NCBI GenBank assembly: GCA_015063085.1 | Contig: SUTD01000001.1 | Coordinates: 186,001 to 250,000 of the forward strand | DNA length: 64,000 bases | Direction: 5' to 3' | DNA from: Methanocorpusculum parvum | GTDB taxonomy: Archaea > Halobacteriota > Methanomicrobia > Methanomicrobiales > Methanocorpusculaceae | Program-made: the position numbers and the translations under genes | The notes under the pieces: generated by a model | Told to the model about the DNA's origin: nothing | Seen by the model: the letters and a program-made list of their open reading frames with translations, nothing else | Databases searched by the model: none | In this document: in pieces, positions 35,343-44,576 of the stretch | Numbering within the stretch: the stretch's first letter is position 1 | Layout: every line of letters starts with the position of its first letter

Positions 35343-36485
35343 TTAGAGAAACATCCGAAGAAGGGTTTTCATGCCCAGTTTTCCCCCAAGCGCAAGAATC
35401 TCCGGACGTCTGAGAAGCCGTTTTATCAAATCAGACGGCCGGTCCATGTCTCCGTGCTCGGTAATTATCCGCAGAACATCCGGATTGTTCAGTGCAGAAA
35501 TTCCGGCATCGATATCATCTGCCGAAAGAGTTCTGCGAATTTTTAATGCGGCAAACCCAAGTTCTAACTCGCGGCCGAAATCATTTTTCCACAGTGTCTC
35601 GTATCCGGACAATGCTTTTTCGCTGAAGTCTTCCTGTTCCAGAGCAGAGACCGCGGTCGCTGCTGCATGGCGGGCAGAGCGGATTCCGGTATAGACTCCT
35701 CCGCCGGATGTCGGTTTGGGAAAACCTGCGGCATCTCCTGAGAGCATCCAGCCGTTTCCGCAGGTATGTTTGCGGATACCGATGGGAATAGTGCCGATAA
35801 CTAAGTGGACATTCATGTCCGTGAAGCGTTTTTTGAATGCGGAGAAGAGTTGCGGAACATTTTTTGTTCCGCAAAGACCGATTCTTGCACGGTTTTCTGT
35901 TAGCGGAATAGCCCAGGCAAAGAACTCCGGTGCGGCATTCGGGTAGAGTTCAACCTGCGGGGTGTCAGTCTCATAGAGCACTTCCGCCTGGATTCCCGAG
36001 TAAATAAACGGAGAGGGAGTAACGCCAAACGACCGGGCGGCAGTACTGCGGGGGCCGTCTGCCGCAATAACGATTCGATACGAAATATCCTCTCCGCCTG
36101 CAGTGTGTATGAGATGTTTTTCCGGATTTACCGAGGTCACACAGGTTTTGAGGCAAAAATCGGCACCTGCTTCTGCGGCATGCTCTGCCATTTCGCGGTC
36201 AAGCATTCCCCGGTCAACCACATATGCTTTTGTCTCTCCGGCATCGAAGGAAAGCGGAGAGACAGAACTGCCGAAGATTTTTGCACCCGATACCGTCTTG
36301 AAGACAGAACGGTTTGAGACCTCGCACTCGGCAAAAGCTGAGTTGGACAAAAGCCCCGCACACTGTACCGGATAGCCGATTGTCGCATGTTCCTCGACAA
36401 GAAGCGTGGAAAGACCGGCTTTCGCACAGAGACGGGCAGCGGAAGATCCGGTAGGCCCTCCGCCGATTACCACAACATCATACAC
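35343..36485 (-). CDS. Geranylgeranyl reductase-family flavoprotein
   Basis: The 380-residue protein begins at a GTG with the FAD-binding loop VVVIGGGPTGSSAARLCAKAG (two FAD glycines at 8-13), followed by YPVQCAGLLS, which resembles the P(Y)xxCG substrate-cavity motif of geranylgeranyl reductases, and the second FAD strand GDAAGFPKPTSGGGVYTGI. In archaea these enzymes saturate the isoprenoid chains of membrane lipids, or similar prenyl groups. The exact substrate is not certain. It is monocistronic. Confidence 0.85.
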   Translation of the reverse strand: MYDVVVIGGGPTGSSAARLCAKAGLSTLLVEEHATIGYPVQCAGLLSNSAFAECEVSNRSVFKTVSGAKIFGSSVSPLSFDAGETKAYVVDRGMLDREMAEHAAEAGADFCLKTCVTSVNPEKHLIHTAGGEDISYRIVIAADGPRSTAARSFGVTPSPFIYSGIQAEVLYETDTPQVELYPNAAPEFFAWAIPLTENRARIGLCGTKNVPQLFSAFKKRFTDMNVHLVIGTIPIGIRKHTCGNGWMLSGDAAGFPKPTSGGGVYTGIRSARHAAATAVSALEQEDFSEKALSGYETLWKNDFGRELELGFAALKIRRTLSADDIDAGISALNNPDVLRIITEHGDMDRPSDLIKRLLRRPEILALGGKLGMKTLLRMFL

Positions 36486-36564
36486 GATTAGGATATAGAT
36501 TAGCGCTTCTGAGATAAATAGATTTGAAGAACGATGATGTCAGAAAATCAGGAAAAAAGGGAGG

Positions 36565-37239
36565 TTACTTAAAGTAGACGCCAACGTCCTTTAAGCCGTT
36601 TCTCATAGCAATCGTGATTACGAGCGGGGTGATTCCTTCGATTACTTTGGACATGGCAAGCGGTCCTGCGTCAAGCGGCTGCAGTTTGGAAACGCTTGCA
36701 ACAAGTTCCATTACCTCTTTCTTTGCCTCTTCATCATCTCCGCAGACGGCAACGGTATAGTCAAGCTCTTCGTCTAACAGCATCCATTTGTTTGCGGCAA
36801 CATTGTTGAATGCGCAAACGAGTTTGGCAGACTCAGGAAGCATTTTCCCGATTGCAAGAGCTGCAGAACCTTCGGCAGGTGCGTCCGGCAGGAAATATTT
36901 TTCCTTCGGGTTTCTGATCATAGGGTTGATTAAGGAGACCACAATCTTGTTCTCGAAGCATTCTTTGCCGATAGTTTCAATCGTGGACTCGATTCTCTCA
37001 AACGGAAGCGAAAGAATCAGGATGTCGGCATCGCAGACATCAGCGTTGGTGCCGCCCGTACAGGTGGTACAGGTACAGTTGTGCTCGATAAGACAGGTGC
37101 AGACGCCGGCTGCTGCTTCCGCTGCCTTTTCTGCTCCGCGGGATCCAATCTCCACATCAAATTTCTCACCGAGACAGATGCGGCGGGCAAGGCCTTCACC
37201 GATATTTCCCGTACCTCCAAGGATTGCAACTTTCTTCAT
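36565..37239 (-). CDS. npdG: F420-dependent NADP reductase, cysteine-rich variant
   Basis: The 224-residue protein has the NADP-binding LGGTGNIGEGLARR (7-20) and the family features VVSLINPM, VCAFNNVAANK and PLDAGPLAMSKVIEG. It transfers hydride between reduced F420 and NADP+, linking methanogenic electron flow to biosynthesis. Between the second and third beta strands, where other members have plain helix, it carries cysteines at 47, 49, 55, 57, 60 and 69. This is an unusual cluster that could bind a metal or an iron-sulfur centre. Confidence 0.85.
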   Translation of the reverse strand: MKKVAILGGTGNIGEGLARRICLGEKFDVEIGSRGAEKAAEAAAGVCTCLIEHNCTCTTCTGGTNADVCDADILILSLPFERIESTIETIGKECFENKIVVSLINPMIRNPKEKYFLPDAPAEGSAALAIGKMLPESAKLVCAFNNVAANKWMLLDEELDYTVAVCGDDEEAKKEVMELVASVSKLQPLDAGPLAMSKVIEGITPLVITIAMRNGLKDVGVYFK

Positions 37240-37365
37240 AATGATGAGTAATGGTATCTTCTCATATATAGTCCTTACCCGCAGCTGAAGAAGAAAAATA
37301 AACGTTGTGTTTCATAATTGACAAAAACGGCTGTTTAGTTCGTTCAAATCGTTGAGAGCATGCCG

Positions 37366-38412
37366 TTAGTCAGAGTACCGAAGCCGTTTTACCACAGCCT
37401 GCCGGTCTAAGCGGTTTGCCCGAATGAAGGCTGCCAGTTCCTGCAGCCGGGCAAACTCTTTTGCCAGGGCATTATACTGATGCAGCGTCTTTTGGAGACG
37501 CTGGAGTTTTACCCCTGCAGTTTCCCGCAACTCCTGTTCTTCTGCGTCCGTTAATGTGCCGTCATGCTCAATGGTCTCTTTGAGTCCGCGAAGAATCTCT
37601 GTCTGGTTCTCCACACTTTCTTTGAGCCGGAATAATTCTGAGACCATCGTTCCTTCCGGGTTGAGTTTTTCCTCAAGCTCACGGATGACACCGAGGATTT
37701 TTGCCGTGTCGCGGATAGCGCTGTAGGTCTTTGTGCCGCTGCCGATTGGAATTACCTTCGGCCGTGTGACCAGAGATCCCTGTGTCTCGGTACAGGGATC
37801 GGAGCCGATATAGGATACCGCAGTTGTTTCGATTACGGCACAGCCGGTTTTTTTGAAGTCGAAACCGGAAGGTGCCGGGATTCCGACTGCCAGATGATTC
37901 TCTTTTCCGAAATGCAGGAGGGAGCAGGCATACCCTTCGTGTGAAAGAAGACCTGCCAAAAGCAGACTTTTGTCACTGCAGATGCCCGTCCCGTCCACAA
38001 CGGTCTCTACCGGAAAGCGGGGGGCTATCGCAATTGACGCAAGTTTTTCTTTGTCATAGGGAAGCCCCTGTACATATGCGGTAAGAAGTTCTAAGTACCG
38101 GTCGCTGTCAAGATTTAGTTCGCGGCGGATTTTCCGGAACGGGGAGAGGAGTTTTGGATAAAAGGCATCCTGATTTTTATCGAAGATAAATGCCTTGTAG
38201 TATCCTTCAAGCCAGGCATCACCGATTCCGGCAGGAACCGAAGCGGATTTTCCGGATGCCTTTGCCCCGGTGTATACGGCATCCTCAATTTCTATGGTCT
38301 GCGAGTAGTTTAAGTGCGCATAGGGAATCTTCACCGTAACCATCCGGGTACCGGTATCGTTTCCGGGCGTTATTTTCGGGTAGGTTACCAGATGAAGCGG
38401 GGGGCGTGCCAT
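37366..38412 (-). CDS. Transglutaminase-like (papain-fold) protein with C-terminal coiled coil
   Basis: From ATG 38412 (MARPPLHLVTYPK) the product is 348 residues; the frame extends 70 codons upstream but crosses the divergent promoter. The catalytic triad of transglutaminase-like proteins is visible: Cys145 in GTGICSDKSLLL, His173 in GKENHLAVG and Glu195 in AVIETTA. Residues about 250-330 are charged, leucine-rich and probably a coiled coil. Such proteins are proteases or transferases, substrate unknown. A second family member is at 58632. Confidence 0.78.
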   Translation of the reverse strand: MARPPLHLVTYPKITPGNDTGTRMVTVKIPYAHLNYSQTIEIEDAVYTGAKASGKSASVPAGIGDAWLEGYYKAFIFDKNQDAFYPKLLSPFRKIRRELNLDSDRYLELLTAYVQGLPYDKEKLASIAIAPRFPVETVVDGTGICSDKSLLLAGLLSHEGYACSLLHFGKENHLAVGIPAPSGFDFKKTGCAVIETTAVSYIGSDPCTETQGSLVTRPKVIPIGSGTKTYSAIRDTAKILGVIRELEEKLNPEGTMVSELFRLKESVENQTEILRGLKETIEHDGTLTDAEEQELRETAGVKLQRLQKTLHQYNALAKEFARLQELAAFIRANRLDRQAVVKRLRYSD

Positions 38413-38495
38413 GTGATATAGAGCATATGGGAGATGAACATATATCTCTGCCGCTTCCATCTGGTTTAAATCAGATTGGCGCAAAAATACCAGTA

Positions 38496-39074
38496 ATGCC
38501 AAAAAAACTTCTTGCCGTATCAACATCCCCGAGGACAAAAGGAAACTCGGATTCAGCGCTTGATTTGCTGATTGATACCCTAAAAGACCAATACGATATT
38601 GAAAAGATTTCCCTGAAGACAACGCTTGTCTCTCCCTGCCGCGGATGCGGGTTCTGCGAGAAGGAAGGAGAGTGTATACAAAAGGATGCGTTTATTCCAC
38701 TGATGGAAAAGATGCTCGAATGTGATGTGCTGGTTCTGGCATCTCCGGTTTATGCGATGTCGGTCTGTGCGCAGGCGAAAATTGTCATCGACCGGTGTCA
38801 GGTTCTCTGGGCAAGAAAATATCTGCTGAAAACGATTCTGCCCTCTGCAGAAAAACGCGGGATATTTATCGCAGCGGCAGGACAGACGGATGAACGGGTT
38901 TTCGAGCATACTGTCCCGGTTGCCCGGTTTTTGTTTGATGTTTCCGGGGTGAAAAATGCGAACATGCAGTATGTTCTGCTTTCCGGTCTGGATAAAAAAA
39001 CAGATTTTGCAAAATCGGAAGAAGCACAGAATGCGGTAAAAGAAGCAGCAGAGAAGCTGCGGATACATCCGTAA
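38496..39074 (+). CDS. Iron-sulfur flavoprotein, paralogue of the 18618 gene
   Basis: From ATG 38496 the product is 192 residues. The phosphate loop STSPRTKGNSDS is followed by cysteines at 48, 51, 54 and 60, the same spacing as in the 18618 protein, and by SPVYAMSVCAQAKIVIDR. It is a flavodoxin-fold electron carrier with one probable [4Fe-4S] cluster. It is divergent from the transglutaminase-like gene and convergent with the YhaM-like gene. Confidence 0.85.
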   Translation: MPKKLLAVSTSPRTKGNSDSALDLLIDTLKDQYDIEKISLKTTLVSPCRGCGFCEKEGECIQKDAFIPLMEKMLECDVLVLASPVYAMSVCAQAKIVIDRCQVLWARKYLLKTILPSAEKRGIFIAAAGQTDERVFEHTVPVARFLFDVSGVKNANMQYVLLSGLDKKTDFAKSEEAQNAVKEAAEKLRIHP

Positions 39075-39086
39075 AAAAGAGAGGGG

Positions 39087-40028
39087 TTAAATTGCCTTCC
39101 AGAGGAACTTTTCCGAGTGCAGCCCCTTCTTTTTCTGTCCGGCCGGGATTGCCTCTAAATCATCAACAATCGATCTCAGGCGGGAACTTGCCCCGTCTGC
39201 TTCGTTAACCAGCCAGGCTTCTGCAGTAAGCGGTACAACATCTCCGTAAATTCCATGGTGGGACTGGATGATATGGCGAATCTGTAAAAGCTGGGAATCG
39301 GTCAACAGAGACTTGTACTCATCGATGAACATAATACCCATTGTGATGTGCTCAATTAAATTGTAGGTATCATTGGGCACATAGTTCTGACCAACCTTGT
39401 CAAAGCAGAAGATTTTCCCGATATCGTGAAGAACACAGCCGGCGATGACCATATCACGGTTAATCTTCGTCCGCGGCATAGTCTCCATAATGGCAAGAGC
39501 GATACGAACCGTTTCAAGCGTGTGCTCGCATAATCCTCCCACATATTCGTGGTGGCGGCGAATGGCTGCCGGGCATTCATAGAACCGGCTGTCAAGACAG
39601 CAGGCAACAAAAATTCTCAGGTTCTGGTTCTGGATGGATGCGACAATCTTCTGCAGCTCAGATGCATTCTCCTCAATCTTTGCCGGAGTGTAGATGTAGA
39701 GCATATCCTCTCCTGCAGAAAGTAAAACCGCTCCATCCAGAATTGCAGACAGAGACTCCGGGTTTTCGGACTCCAAAAGCAGACTTCCGCCCTGCGGTAC
39801 CGTACCGGTTCCAATAATGCGGTACACCTGACCGGTTTTAATCGAGCGGGCGGCAGCAGCAGCTGCTTCTCCGTAGAACTTTGCCTCAATGACGCCGGTT
39901 CTGTCAGTAACAGTCATGTGGAGATACTGTTCTCCGCGTTTTGCCCGAAGGTCACAGCGCTTTACGGCAAAAAGAGAGTCAACTGCGGTACCATTGGTAA
40001 TATCTTTTACATAGACGGTTTTTTCCAT
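39087..40028 (-). CDS. YhaM-like OB-fold/HD-domain nuclease
   Basis: The 313-residue protein has an N-terminal OB-fold (about 1-85) and an HD domain: HHEYVGGLCEHT (159-170), the metal pair in LHDIGKI (201-202), and later EHITMG and SHHG histidines. This is the layout of YhaM-type 3'-5' exoribonucleases, known mainly in Firmicutes. It is the last gene of a tight operon, four bases after the BrxD-like ATPase. Substrate (RNA, DNA or nucleotide) is inferred only from the family. Confidence 0.82.
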   Translation of the reverse strand: MEKTVYVKDITNGTAVDSLFAVKRCDLRAKRGEQYLHMTVTDRTGVIEAKFYGEAAAAAARSIKTGQVYRIIGTGTVPQGGSLLLESENPESLSAILDGAVLLSAGEDMLYIYTPAKIEENASELQKIVASIQNQNLRIFVACCLDSRFYECPAAIRRHHEYVGGLCEHTLETVRIALAIMETMPRTKINRDMVIAGCVLHDIGKIFCFDKVGQNYVPNDTYNLIEHITMGIMFIDEYKSLLTDSQLLQIRHIIQSHHGIYGDVVPLTAEAWLVNEADGASSRLRSIVDDLEAIPAGQKKKGLHSEKFLWKAI

Positions 40029-40032
40029 AAAA

Positions 40033-41325
40033 TCACCAGGAAACTTCCATAACTGCCTTTTCCTCAGCCTTTAACGGAGCATCCCCGTTTCCGGGAGTGA
40101 AGGCATACTTCTCCATTGGAGAATAGTTCTCATACAATGCACATTTATCTAACACATCCACAAACTCGCGGAGGAACAGACGGGGAACAACATCCACGCG
40201 TCCGCCGAATCTGCCGGTTACTTTAGTAATCATTGCCCGGATAAAGGCAGGAGAAATGCGGGCAGAATCGACTTCCCCGAATCCCTCGGTGTAGATGTCA
40301 ATTACTTTGTACGCTGCCTTCTCCAGCTTTTCGCTGTCGAACTTTGCAAGCACAATCTGCGTCTGCAGAGGATTTGCAAATCCGTCTTCTGCAATGATTC
40401 CCAGTCTGTCATAGAGCGGCGGAAGCGAGCGGATTCCTTTTGCACTCTCGAAGAATGCCGGCGTTCCGGCAAAGAGGAGGAAGCATCCGGGAATCTCGTT
40501 TTTATCCGTCATGTCCACAAGCTGACGGAGATTAATGTAGCCTTTTTCTCTTTGCGGACGCGAAAATGCCTGTGCAGTTTCTGCTTCGTCGAAGCTTACA
40601 AAGAGCCCGGCAAATCCAGCCTGCCGGATTAAGTAGACGATTCCTTTTAAAAACAGCAGGGCGTCAGTCTCGGATACCAGGCCTTTCACCCCTGCCTGGG
40701 ACTTGAAACTCCGATTCGCAACCGTGCTGTCTCCTGAGATCCATCCGACAGCCGCCTGTGCTGTTGCAAAATCCCCGCGGTTGTTTGCCGCATAATAGGT
40801 TCGAACAGCAGCAGCCAGGCCGGAACTCACGCCTGCCACCCGTTCAAGAGATGCCTCAATCTCTTTTTCGGTGAGTTCAGCAAGGCGCTCGTCATTTTCA
40901 TCGATTCCTGTTTCAATCAGCCGGTCTTCGATGCCGTAAATCCAGGTGTCGATGATACTCTTTAACGCGTGGTCTTCGGTCCGGGTACAAAGGCCTGCAC
41001 AGATTTTCGTGTAGAGAGCAGTCAGTTTGTGAAGCGGAGTGTCCGGGGAAATAACCACATGAGACACCGCAAACTTCTGCGAGAAGGCAATCTCTGCAGC
41101 ACGGGCTATCAGAAATGTCTTTCCCGAACCGTAATCCCCGCGGACAAACTTGCAGTCAGAATGTCCGGATGCACAGAAGGAAAGCTGTGCGGAGAGGACG
41201 TTTTCCTCAGCCTCAAGACCGACAGCAAGGCGGGATAATCCGGCGTTTGGAACCGTTCCGCGGCGAAGAGCCGTGATTACCGCAACGCTTTCATTGCGCA
41301 GCTCATCTGCGGCCAATGTAGCCAT
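40033..41325 (-). CDS. BrxD/DUF2791-like P-loop ATPase
   Basis: From ATG 41325, with GAGGAGAA eight bases upstream, the protein is 430 residues. It has a Walker A motif GDYGSGKT (63-70) and a Walker B strand ending SFDE (244-247), and GxxGxGKTFL context typical of the BREX BrxC/BrxD and DUF2791 ATPase family. BrxD proteins belong to phage-defence and DNA-handling loci and often accompany helicases. No BREX partner genes (PglX, PglZ, BrxL) lie nearby. Its start lies inside the upstream TPR gene (23-base overlap), so the two are translationally coupled. Confidence 0.8.
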   Translation of the reverse strand: MATLAADELRNESVAVITALRRGTVPNAGLSRLAVGLEAEENVLSAQLSFCASGHSDCKFVRGDYGSGKTFLIARAAEIAFSQKFAVSHVVISPDTPLHKLTALYTKICAGLCTRTEDHALKSIIDTWIYGIEDRLIETGIDENDERLAELTEKEIEASLERVAGVSSGLAAAVRTYYAANNRGDFATAQAAVGWISGDSTVANRSFKSQAGVKGLVSETDALLFLKGIVYLIRQAGFAGLFVSFDEAETAQAFSRPQREKGYINLRQLVDMTDKNEIPGCFLLFAGTPAFFESAKGIRSLPPLYDRLGIIAEDGFANPLQTQIVLAKFDSEKLEKAAYKVIDIYTEGFGEVDSARISPAFIRAMITKVTGRFGGRVDVVPRLFLREFVDVLDKCALYENYSPMEKYAFTPGNGDAPLKAEEKAVMEVSW

Positions 41326-43141
41326 ACACTTCTCCTCTCTCGCCGACACCGCGCTTCTCAATCAGCGTGACGCCGTACTCTGCGGTTTTTGCAAGCAGGC
41401 TGTTGACAATGCCTGTCACCCGGCGGGTGTCTAAAACGCTTCGCAGATCCATCTCTGTTGCTTCCCGGTGTTCGCGAAGGAAGGAAAGCAGTTTTTTCTC
41501 GCGGTCATCCAGATTCGGGAGAAGATCCTCTTCTGCTTCCGGCAGTCCCTCTTCCGGCTCGGCTGCTGCTTCTGCCGCTTTTTCCAGAAGAATCGGGCGT
41601 TCAGCGATTGCCCGTCCTTTTACCCGCGAGAGGATATCCGTGAAATCCTGAAGGCTGATGGTCTCCGGATAACAGGGAAGCACATCAATTCCTGCCAAGC
41701 AGAACCATTTGCAGTCCTCAAGGTATCCGCACTCGAGGGCATCAACTGCCGCATAGAGGTATACTGCAGAAAGCATCTCGCGGCCTTTGGAGGTTAAACG
41801 CTCGGAAACGGCAGCCAGGCTTTTCTGGACAAGAGACCGGGACTTATCAAGCTGGTAGAGTGCGGCGTCCCCGTTGAGAATCGCATCGGCTGCGTGTTCG
41901 AGATCTGAGATTGAGTCGGCGTTTGTTAAGATGTAGCGGATAACCGTGTCCGCCTCGCGCAGCGAACCGGAACGCTTCAGATATCCTGCATAGGCAAGAC
42001 CGCCGTTTAAGAAATCAGCACGATAGGCACGGTAGAACCAGTCTTTTGCCTGACTGGATGCTCCGGCATTTTCGTACGCTTCACCGATTTTTGCAAGACA
42101 GACCGCGTGCGGATAGACAGAGAGGATAACGCTGATGACGCCTGCAACCTCTTCTTTGGAGCGAACCGCAGAAAGGAAGGAGGAGTAACGGTCGATAACA
42201 AGTTCTGCAGTGTCCCAGTCAGCATCGCGCTCCATCAGGGAGGCAATTAAACTGCGGTAGATAGAAGACGCACGTTCTCCGTCCTCCTTTTTCGCGGCAA
42301 GCTCTGCTGCGAGCAGGTGATAGACCGCATCCGCATCAGGGCTTAACAGATGCGAGAGTTCGAACTCAGCGGCGTCATAGTTTTCGCGATACGTTTCCAG
42401 CAGAACAAAGGAGAAGCGAATCGCAGAAACATTTTCATCAGCGATGTCTGCTTCTTCAAAGCTGTCAAGGGCGGAGCGGTATGCTTTTTCTGCAGCATCT
42501 TTGTCGATTGCAGAGAGCGCTTCGAGATCGAGACGAAGGTATGCCGTGTTTTTGGTCTCCGTCCATCCGCGAAGAGCGGCATTCAGTGCCTTCTGATACT
42601 CACCGGATGCAAGAAGCGCCTCGATGTACTCGACACTGAAGGCATCCTCGCCAAAGGTTCTCCGGTGAAGGGCAGTTGCCTCTTCTGCTTCGCCGACGGC
42701 TGTTAACGTTTTAATCAGCGTCTGCACATCCTCATCGCTTCCGTTGTTTCTGACAAGGGTTCGAAGAGCAGGAATTGCTCCCCGTAAATCTCCGCGGCGG
42801 GCAACAAGGATGGAATACTGTCTGACTGCTGCGAGGTTTTCCGGATCGAGCGTTAAGGCTTTTGCGTATTCTGCCTCGGCACCCTCGTCTCCGCAGGCGA
42901 AAAGCACGTCTCCTAAATAGCTGTGGACGTAGGATGAACCCGGCATGATGCGGATTAACGAACGCAGAAGAGATTCTGCGATATCATATTTCTCCGTTGC
43001 CGCATAGCTTCTTGCGGCAAGAAGCATTAATGCCGGATCTGTGGTGCCGGAGGCAAAGCTGATGACTTCATCATATTTTCCGGCATTGAAGAGTTCCAGG
43101 GAGGCTGAAAGTGCCGCCGGATCTGGTACGGTATTTTCCAT
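41303..43141 (-). CDS. TPR-repeat protein with C-terminal winged-helix domain
   Basis: The 612-residue protein consists largely of alpha-solenoid TPR-like repeats (for example LGDVLFACGDEGAEAEYAKALTLDPEN). After an acidic, alanine-rich linker (about 520-545) there is a C-terminal helical domain starting DDREKKLLSFLREHREATEMDL, which looks like a winged helix that would read DNA or protein. It overlaps the ATPase gene by 23 bases. Partner-binding scaffold with DNA-binding tail is the likely role, by inference. Confidence 0.78.
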   Translation of the reverse strand: MENTVPDPAALSASLELFNAGKYDEVISFASGTTDPALMLLAARSYAATEKYDIAESLLRSLIRIMPGSSYVHSYLGDVLFACGDEGAEAEYAKALTLDPENLAAVRQYSILVARRGDLRGAIPALRTLVRNNGSDEDVQTLIKTLTAVGEAEEATALHRRTFGEDAFSVEYIEALLASGEYQKALNAALRGWTETKNTAYLRLDLEALSAIDKDAAEKAYRSALDSFEEADIADENVSAIRFSFVLLETYRENYDAAEFELSHLLSPDADAVYHLLAAELAAKKEDGERASSIYRSLIASLMERDADWDTAELVIDRYSSFLSAVRSKEEVAGVISVILSVYPHAVCLAKIGEAYENAGASSQAKDWFYRAYRADFLNGGLAYAGYLKRSGSLREADTVIRYILTNADSISDLEHAADAILNGDAALYQLDKSRSLVQKSLAAVSERLTSKGREMLSAVYLYAAVDALECGYLEDCKWFCLAGIDVLPCYPETISLQDFTDILSRVKGRAIAERPILLEKAAEAAAEPEEGLPEAEEDLLPNLDDREKKLLSFLREHREATEMDLRSVLDTRRVTGIVNSLLAKTAEYGVTLIEKRGVGERGEVYGYIGRR

Positions 43142-43144
43142 AAA

Positions 43145-43657
43145 TTACCGGATGACAGAGATGATTGCGTCTGCAAATGCTTTTGCGTCGAACGGAGATT
43201 TTGCGGTAATGATGCTGCCGTCAATTACAACATTGTCAGAGACAATCTCTGCATTGTCGAGCTGTAAGACACGAAGACATGCCGGAGTCTGTAAGGTGGT
43301 TGCCTTTTTGCCGTTTAAGAGGCCGGCTTCTCCTAAGATGACCGGGGCTAAGCAGATTGCAGCGGCAAATTTACCGTTGTTTCCGATTTTGTTGGTGATG
43401 TCAATGAGCTCTTCGCATCTCCAGAGCTGGTCCTGACAACCGATTCCGCCGCCGATGACGATGCCGTCGAACTCGTCAGCGTTGACGTCAGAGAATGCGA
43501 GGTCGGATTCAACAATCTCGCCGTGCATACCGTAACAGGTTCCTTTAACCGGGGCTGCAGTGACGCATTCTGCACCTGCTTCTTCGAGGGCTTTTTTCGG
43601 GACGGTGTATGCTTCGTCCATGAATCTGTCTGATGCTATTGCGAAGAGAACTTTCAT
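43145..43657 (-). CDS. DJ-1/PfpI-family protein
   Basis: The 170-residue protein has the flavodoxin-like DJ-1 fold with the nucleophile in AAAICLAPVI (Cys102) at the sharp turn, an acidic partner Glu15 and IGGGIG. DJ-1 family members act as chaperones, deglycases or proteases, and the reaction here is not known. Its stop is three bases before the TPR gene, so it heads or joins the TPR-ATPase-HD operon. hemD lies 61 bases upstream on the same strand. Confidence 0.88.
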   Translation of the reverse strand: MKVLFAIASDRFMDEAYTVPKKALEEAGAECVTAAPVKGTCYGMHGEIVESDLAFSDVNADEFDGIVIGGGIGCQDQLWRCEELIDITNKIGNNGKFAAAICLAPVILGEAGLLNGKKATTLQTPACLRVLQLDNAEIVSDNVVIDGSIITAKSPFDAKAFADAIISVIR

Positions 43658-43718
43658 GCTATACTGTTAGTGCTGAGAGTTGAAGAAGTGTTTGGCTTAC
43701 ACTCGGCAAAAGTGCCGT

Positions 43719-44405
43719 TCAGCGGGTGCGGCCGTTTAGTATCTTCAGTGTTCCTTCAAGAGAGCCGTCGCCGACAACTGCCGGTTCAACTCCTGCTTCC
43801 CGCATCGCAGACGCGGTAATTTCTCCGATTGCAAGCGGCAGAAGTCCGCTTTTCCATGCAATATCTGCGAAGCGGAAGGAGTGAGCGCTGGTGAACAGTA
43901 CGGCATCGCAGTCTTCGACATCCAAGACGGCATGTGTCGGGTTTAACGAGTAGAGACGATACTCATAGGCAATCCCTCCGGCGTCTTCGATTGCGTTGAT
44001 AAGCGCGGGGTTTGGAACTGACGCACGGGGAAGAGCAACCGATTTTCCTGCAATCCACTCGCCAAGATGCGGAACATAATCACGGGAGTAAAACGACGGC
44101 AGAGTCTCTGCAGGGATGCCGAAACGGTGAAGAACCGCTGCTGTTTTTGGTCCGATTGCAGTCACCCGGCAGGTTTTTGCGATGTCACGTGAAAGAAGCG
44201 GAGCGCAGATTTCCGCGGGATAGGCACTCGTGAAAAATACTGCATCAAACCGGCGGTCATTTGCTGCGAGGACGAACTGCTGGACGATGTTTGAATGCAG
44301 TTCTGCCGCAAGCGGGGAGATGATTTTTACCTCGTGACCGAAAGAGGAGAAGAGTGCTCCGTCATCAGCGGCCTTTTCTGCAACACGGGTAACAGCGATT
44401 CGCAT
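43719..44405 (-). CDS. hemD: Uroporphyrinogen-III synthase
   Basis: The 228-residue protein has the two-lobed HemD layout: FFTSAYPAEI near the first lobe, then TAIGPKTAAVLHRFGIPAE and the second-lobe sequences AVLFTSAHSFRF and AIGEITASAMREAG. Sequence conservation in this family is low, so the assignment rests on these patterns. It closes the tetrapyrrole ring for cobalamin, haem d1 and F430. It stands apart from other tetrapyrrole genes. Confidence 0.82.
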   Translation of the reverse strand: MRIAVTRVAEKAADDGALFSSFGHEVKIISPLAAELHSNIVQQFVLAANDRRFDAVFFTSAYPAEICAPLLSRDIAKTCRVTAIGPKTAAVLHRFGIPAETLPSFYSRDYVPHLGEWIAGKSVALPRASVPNPALINAIEDAGGIAYEYRLYSLNPTHAVLDVEDCDAVLFTSAHSFRFADIAWKSGLLPLAIGEITASAMREAGVEPAVVGDGSLEGTLKILNGRTR

Positions 44406-44504
44406 ATGTATTCATTCGCTGTCGCAGGGGTTAAGGTTTGAGGAGAAAATATCGACAGAGTATGATACGTGAGAAAACATCGGAAACAAAAACAAAAGAA
44501 AGAA

Positions 44505-44576
44505 CGTCCCGGCGGGGACTTGAACCCCGGTCAAAAGCTCCGCAGGCTTCTAGGATATCCTCTACCCTACCGGGAC
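44505..44576 (-). tRNA. tRNA-Arg (anticodon GCG)
   Basis: On the minus strand the sequence folds as a cloverleaf: acceptor GTCCCGG/CCGGGAC, D-stem GGGT/ATCC, anticodon stem GAAGC/GCTTT with loop CTGCGGA (anticodon GCG), T-arm CGGGG/CCCCG with loop TTCAAGT, and discriminator G. It reads CGC and CGU. The CCA end is not encoded. Two extra bases lie between D and anticodon stems, so the exact stem boundaries are approximate. Confidence 0.9.

Noticed and set aside
38413-38622. 70-residue upstream extension of the transglutaminase-like protein
   Set aside because: It runs across the divergent promoter and into the flavoprotein gene; MARPPLHLV at 38412 is a better start.
40033-41325. Complete BREX defence system
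   Set aside because: Only a BrxD-like ATPase is present; no methylase, phosphatase-like PglZ, Lon-like BrxL or helicase is found beside it, so the name BREX is not justified.
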